Shown one piece after another: positions 61,203 through 64,000 of a DNA stretch of 64,000 nt. The DNA is from CAYMPH01 sp964392365 (GTDB lineage Bacteria > Spirochaetota > UBA4802 > UBA5550). The notes below the pieces were generated by a model. It was not told the origin of the DNA and made no database searches. It saw nothing but the letters and a program-made list of their open reading frames with translations. Both the position numbers and the translations under genes were made by a program. The stretch lies in assembly GCA_964392365.1 (NCBI GenBank), contig CAYMPH010000019.1:1-64000 (forward strand), written 5' to 3'. How positions within the stretch are numbered: position 1 is the first letter of the stretch; each line of letters begins with the position of its first letter.

Positions 61203-62432
61203 TTACTCGTATCTTAACGCATCTATAGGATCAAGAAGTGATGCCTTATATGCAGGATAAAACCCGAAGAAAATTCCAACTAAACCTGAAAAACCGAACG
61301 CGAGAAAAATAGAAAGAACGGATACAACTGTAGTCCATCCGGCAAGTTCTGCAAGAAGCTGTGATGCTGTTAAACCGATTATAATACCAACAACCCCGCC
61401 CATAAGAGAAAGAGTTATTGCTTCAATAATAAACTGCATCCTTATATCCCAGGTTTTCGCGCCAACTGACATCCGGATTCCGATCTCGCGGGTTCTTTCT
61501 GTTACTGACACAAGCATAATATTCATAATGCCTATTCCGCCGACAAGCAGTGAAACTGATGCAATAGCTGCAAGCAGCATAGTCATTACATTAGATGACT
61601 GCTGTGCTGCTTCCATAATCTGAGTCAGGTTTCTAATAGAGAAATCATTATCCTGCTTTGGACCAATATGATGACGCTGTTTGAGAAGAGAAAGTATCTG
61701 CGTTTCTGCAACTGCGAGGTCTTCAGCACTTCTAGCTTTTACAGTTATAACCCTTACCATACCAGGAAATGCTGTGCCGAATAATTTTTTCTGCGCTGTG
61801 GTTAAAGGGACAAGAATTGTATCATCCTGATCCTGTCCATTGGCAGACTGTCCCTTTCTGCCGAGAACTCCAACTATGACAAAAGGAACATTTTTGATCC
61901 TGATAACATTGCCAACAGGATCAATATCTCCGAAAAGATTATCAACTATAGTCTGACCGAGAATTGCAAACTTTGCTGAGGTTTTAACATCTGATTCAAG
62001 AAAAGATCTTCCTGAATCCAGAGTCCAGTCTCTCACATTAAGCATATTAGGCGTGGTACCTACAACATTTGTTGACCAGTTCTGATTTCCATAAACAATC
62101 TGAGCAACTCCGTTCAGGCTCGGTGCAACATCTTCAACAGCATCGCATTCTTTCAATATGGCTTCCGAGTCCGCATAGGATAGTGTGGATTGTGTTCCTG
62201 ACCCCATACGGGCTCCTCCGGAAGTTGTAGATCCCGGAAGAACCATCAGCAGGTTGCTTCCCATGCTTGAAATCTGTTCTGCAATCTGTTTGCTCGCTCC
62301 CGTACCTACAGCAAGCATTGTAATTACAGCTCCAACACCTATGATTATCCCGAGCATAGTCAGGGCTGAACGCATTTTATTCACTTTCAAAGCGCTGAAT
62401 GATATTTTAACTGCAGAAGAAACATCAATCAT
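61203..62432 (-). CDS. MacB-type ABC transporter permease
   Basis: A 409-residue inner-membrane FtsX-family permease. One N-terminal transmembrane helix (about 20-40) leads to a periplasmic MacB_PCD domain (about 45-235). Three C-terminal helices follow (about 285-305, 335-355 and 370-395) with the VTERTREIGIRMSVGAKTWDIRMQFIIEAITLSLMGG segment. It works with the ATPase and the adaptor upstream to export substrates such as macrolides, peptides or lipids by a mechanotransmission mechanism. Its start overlaps the ATPase stop as ATGA. Confidence 0.93.
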   Translation of the reverse strand: MIDVSSAVKISFSALKVNKMRSALTMLGIIIGVGAVITMLAVGTGASKQIAEQISSMGSNLLMVLPGSTTSGGARMGSGTQSTLSYADSEAILKECDAVEDVAPSLNGVAQIVYGNQNWSTNVVGTTPNMLNVRDWTLDSGRSFLESDVKTSAKFAILGQTIVDNLFGDIDPVGNVIRIKNVPFVIVGVLGRKGQSANGQDQDDTILVPLTTAQKKLFGTAFPGMVRVITVKARSAEDLAVAETQILSLLKQRHHIGPKQDNDFSIRNLTQIMEAAQQSSNVMTMLLAAIASVSLLVGGIGIMNIMLVSVTERTREIGIRMSVGAKTWDIRMQFIIEAITLSLMGGVVGIIIGLTASQLLAELAGWTTVVSVLSIFLAFGFSGLVGIFFGFYPAYKASLLDPIDALRYE

Positions 62433-63130
62433 TTCTTCACCTGTTTCTTAACCGGCTTATCACTTATAATGTTTCCATCAAGAAATTTTATTATGCGCCT
62501 GCTGTATTGGGCGATATCCGGCTCATGAGTAACAAGTATAATTGTAATATTCGATACCTCATTTAATTTTGTAAAAAGATCCATTATTTCATCGCTGGTT
62601 TTTGAATCAAGATTGCCTGTTGGTTCATCAGCAAGAATTATGGGTGCATCGTTCACAAGAGCTCTGGCAATTGCAACACGCTGCTGCTGGCCGCCGGAAA
62701 GCTGGTTCGGGTGATGATGCTCGCGTCCTTCAAGGCCTACGCTTCTGAGAGCTCTGATTGACTTTTTCTTTCTTTCTGATAAAGGAATTCCGCAGTACAT
62801 CATCGGAAGTTCAACATTTTCTATAGCGGATGTTCTTGAAAGCAGATTAAAACCCTGAAAAACAAAACCTATTTTTTTGCTTCTTATTTCAGAAAGCTGG
62901 TCTCTGTTGAGGTTGCCTATATCAATTCCCTCGAGCAAATATCTGCCTCTTGTGGGTTTATCAAGGCATCCAAGAATATTCATCAGAGTAGATTTACCTG
63001 AACCGGAATGCCCCATTATCGAGACAAATTCACCCTGTTTAATAGTGAGAGATACATCTTTCAAAGCACCGACTTCAACATCTCCCAGCCTGTAGATTTT
63101 CGCAAGATTCTGCGTTTCAATAAGTTCCAT
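62429..63130 (-). CDS. MacB-type ABC transporter ATPase
   Basis: A 233-residue ATPase of the LolD/MacB subgroup. Walker A is GHSGSGKST, the Q-loop is in VFQGFNLL, the signature is LSGGQQQRVAIARAL, Walker B is ILADEPTGNLD and the switch His is in VTHEPDIA. The start follows the adaptor gene directly, and its stop overlaps the permease start by 4 bases. Confidence 0.95.
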   Translation of the reverse strand: MELIETQNLAKIYRLGDVEVGALKDVSLTIKQGEFVSIMGHSGSGKSTLMNILGCLDKPTRGRYLLEGIDIGNLNRDQLSEIRSKKIGFVFQGFNLLSRTSAIENVELPMMYCGIPLSERKKKSIRALRSVGLEGREHHHPNQLSGGQQQRVAIARALVNDAPIILADEPTGNLDSKTSDEIMDLFTKLNEVSNITIILVTHEPDIAQYSRRIIKFLDGNIISDKPVKKQVKK

Positions 63131-63131
63131 G

Positions 63132-64000
63132 TTAACGCATCCTCGGCTGACCGCCGGAAATAGGAGAAGTAGTCTGTTTCTTTTCTTTAGAAATAATTTC
63201 GATTATAATTTCATTTCCCTCTTTTATATCTCCGGAAACCAATTCAGTATATGTTCCATCGCTGATTCCGGTTTTGATTTTTACGCGTTTTGGAGTGCCT
63301 TTTTCAAGAATCCAAACGCTCTGCCCGCCTCCGCCTTTTCCCTCTGATTTCATTGAAGACTTATCAGTAAATTTAAATCTCAATGACGAATTTAAAATTT
63401 TAAGCACGTTGGATTTACGTGTTGTAATTATTGAAGAATTTGCAGTCATTCCCGGCTTGAGGTTTAAATCGGAATTATCCACCCGGATTACCACGTCGTA
63501 AGTTACTACATTCTGAACAATTATCGGTGCATTCCTGACCTGAAAGACCTTACCTTTAAAATTCCTCTCAGGATATGCATCAACAGTAAAAACAACTTCC
63601 TGGCCTACCGCTATCTTGCCGATATCAGCCTCGTTCACATTCGTGTCTATCTGCATTTTCGTGAGGTCTTCAGCGATCATAAATATTGTGGGTGTCTGAA
63701 AGCTTGCAGCAACTGTCTGGCCGACATCAACATTGCGCGATACTACAATACCATTTACAGGAGATAATATATTTGTATACTTAAGATTTGTTTCTGACAT
63801 TCTAAGCGCTGCAAGAGCCTGCTGCACCTGAGCCTTTGATACATCGACCTGGGCTTTAGCTGATTCATAATTCGTTTCAGCAGTATCAAGATCGCCCTGA
63901 GCAATAAGGTTTTTCTTAACAAGTTCCCTGCTGCGATCAAAGGTTCTTTTTGTATCTTTTACAGACACTTCAGATTTTGTAAGATTTGCCCTTGCTGCAG
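63132..64000 (-). CDS. Periplasmic adaptor (MacA/HlyD family), C-terminal part
   Basis: The gene enters from the right edge. The frame is open to base 64000, so the N-terminus with its membrane anchor is outside the window. The visible part holds the end of the alpha-helical hairpin (YESAKAQVDVSKAQVQQAL), the lipoyl domain (LSPVNGIVVSRNVDVGQTV), a beta-barrel domain and a membrane-proximal domain (VWILEKGTPKRVKIKTGISDG). It links the MacB-type pump to an outer-membrane channel, which is not in view. Confidence 0.93.
   Translation of the reverse strand, partial: AARANLTKSEVSVKDTKRTFDRSRELVKKNLIAQGDLDTAETNYESAKAQVDVSKAQVQQALAALRMSETNLKYTNILSPVNGIVVSRNVDVGQTVAASFQTPTIFMIAEDLTKMQIDTNVNEADIGKIAVGQEVVFTVDAYPERNFKGKVFQVRNAPIIVQNVVTYDVVIRVDNSDLNLKPGMTANSSIITTRKSNVLKILNSSLRFKFTDKSSMKSEGKGGGGQSVWILEKGTPKRVKIKTGISDGTYTELVSGDIKEGNEIIIEIISKEKKQTTSPISGGQPRMR

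Overview
The window is AT-rich DNA from a Gram-negative bacterium. It encodes lipoproteins, two predicted outer-membrane beta-barrel proteins, a bactofilin and a MacA/MacB-type exporter. Group 3d hydrogenase genes, a Sec peroxiredoxin and 4Fe-4S proteins suggest anaerobic or micro-oxic life. Abundant TPR, MORN and HEAT proteins and many unrecognised families suggest a poorly sampled lineage, perhaps spirochaete-like. I cannot name the taxon from sequence alone.

Layout. 1-6.1 kb: a thiolase 3' end, a dCMP deaminase/TPR/TPR operon and two tandem paralogous lipoproteins. 6.2-12.5 kb: pheS-pheT facing yqeY, a CYTH protein, a GerMN protein and a metallo-hydrolase. 12.7-17.1 kb: aminotransferase, MORN, FecR, thiG, thiH. 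17.2-25.2 kb: hypD-hypE-hypC facing a hoxF-hoxU-hoxY-hoxH-hoxW operon that ends in a response regulator. 25.8-32 kb: an OFA-type MFS carrier, a beta-barrel protein with a GT81-like enzyme, an exported MORN protein, a selenocysteine HesB-like protein and isocitrate dehydrogenase. 32.2-43.3 kb: DNA polymerase IV, a J-domain fusion, a DUF362 ferredoxin operon, a REC-PAS-PAS-HATPase protein, PilZ, a LON-domain protein, several unknowns, tRNA-Thr and NDH-2. 43.3-51.7 kb: a repeat cluster, two M16 peptidases, bactofilin, an archaeal-type shikimate entry pair, a selenocysteine peroxiredoxin and a DegV protein. 51.8-64 kb: tRNA-Asn, YaeQ, GNAT, ABM, an ECF sigma factor with a membrane partner, a histone-H1-like protein, a PolB-like exonuclease, a RAYT transposase flanked by structured repeats, OsmC and a MacAB-type exporter.

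How the parts work together. HoxFUYH would couple NAD(H) to H2. HypC, HypD and HypE build its Fe(CN)2CO site and HoxW trims HoxH; HypA, HypB and HypF must lie elsewhere. The ADTH synthase/DHQ synthase II pair would start aromatic biosynthesis without DAHP. Two genes read through an in-frame TGA at a known catalytic or ligand Cys position, each followed by a SECIS-like hairpin, so the organism very probably makes selenocysteine.

The most unusual structure is a two-part repeat unit of about 190-245 bp. It occurs as two inverted pairs: one pair encloses the RAYT transposase gene (59.1-60.3 kb), and the other stands alone about 16 kb away (43.3-43.77 kb).
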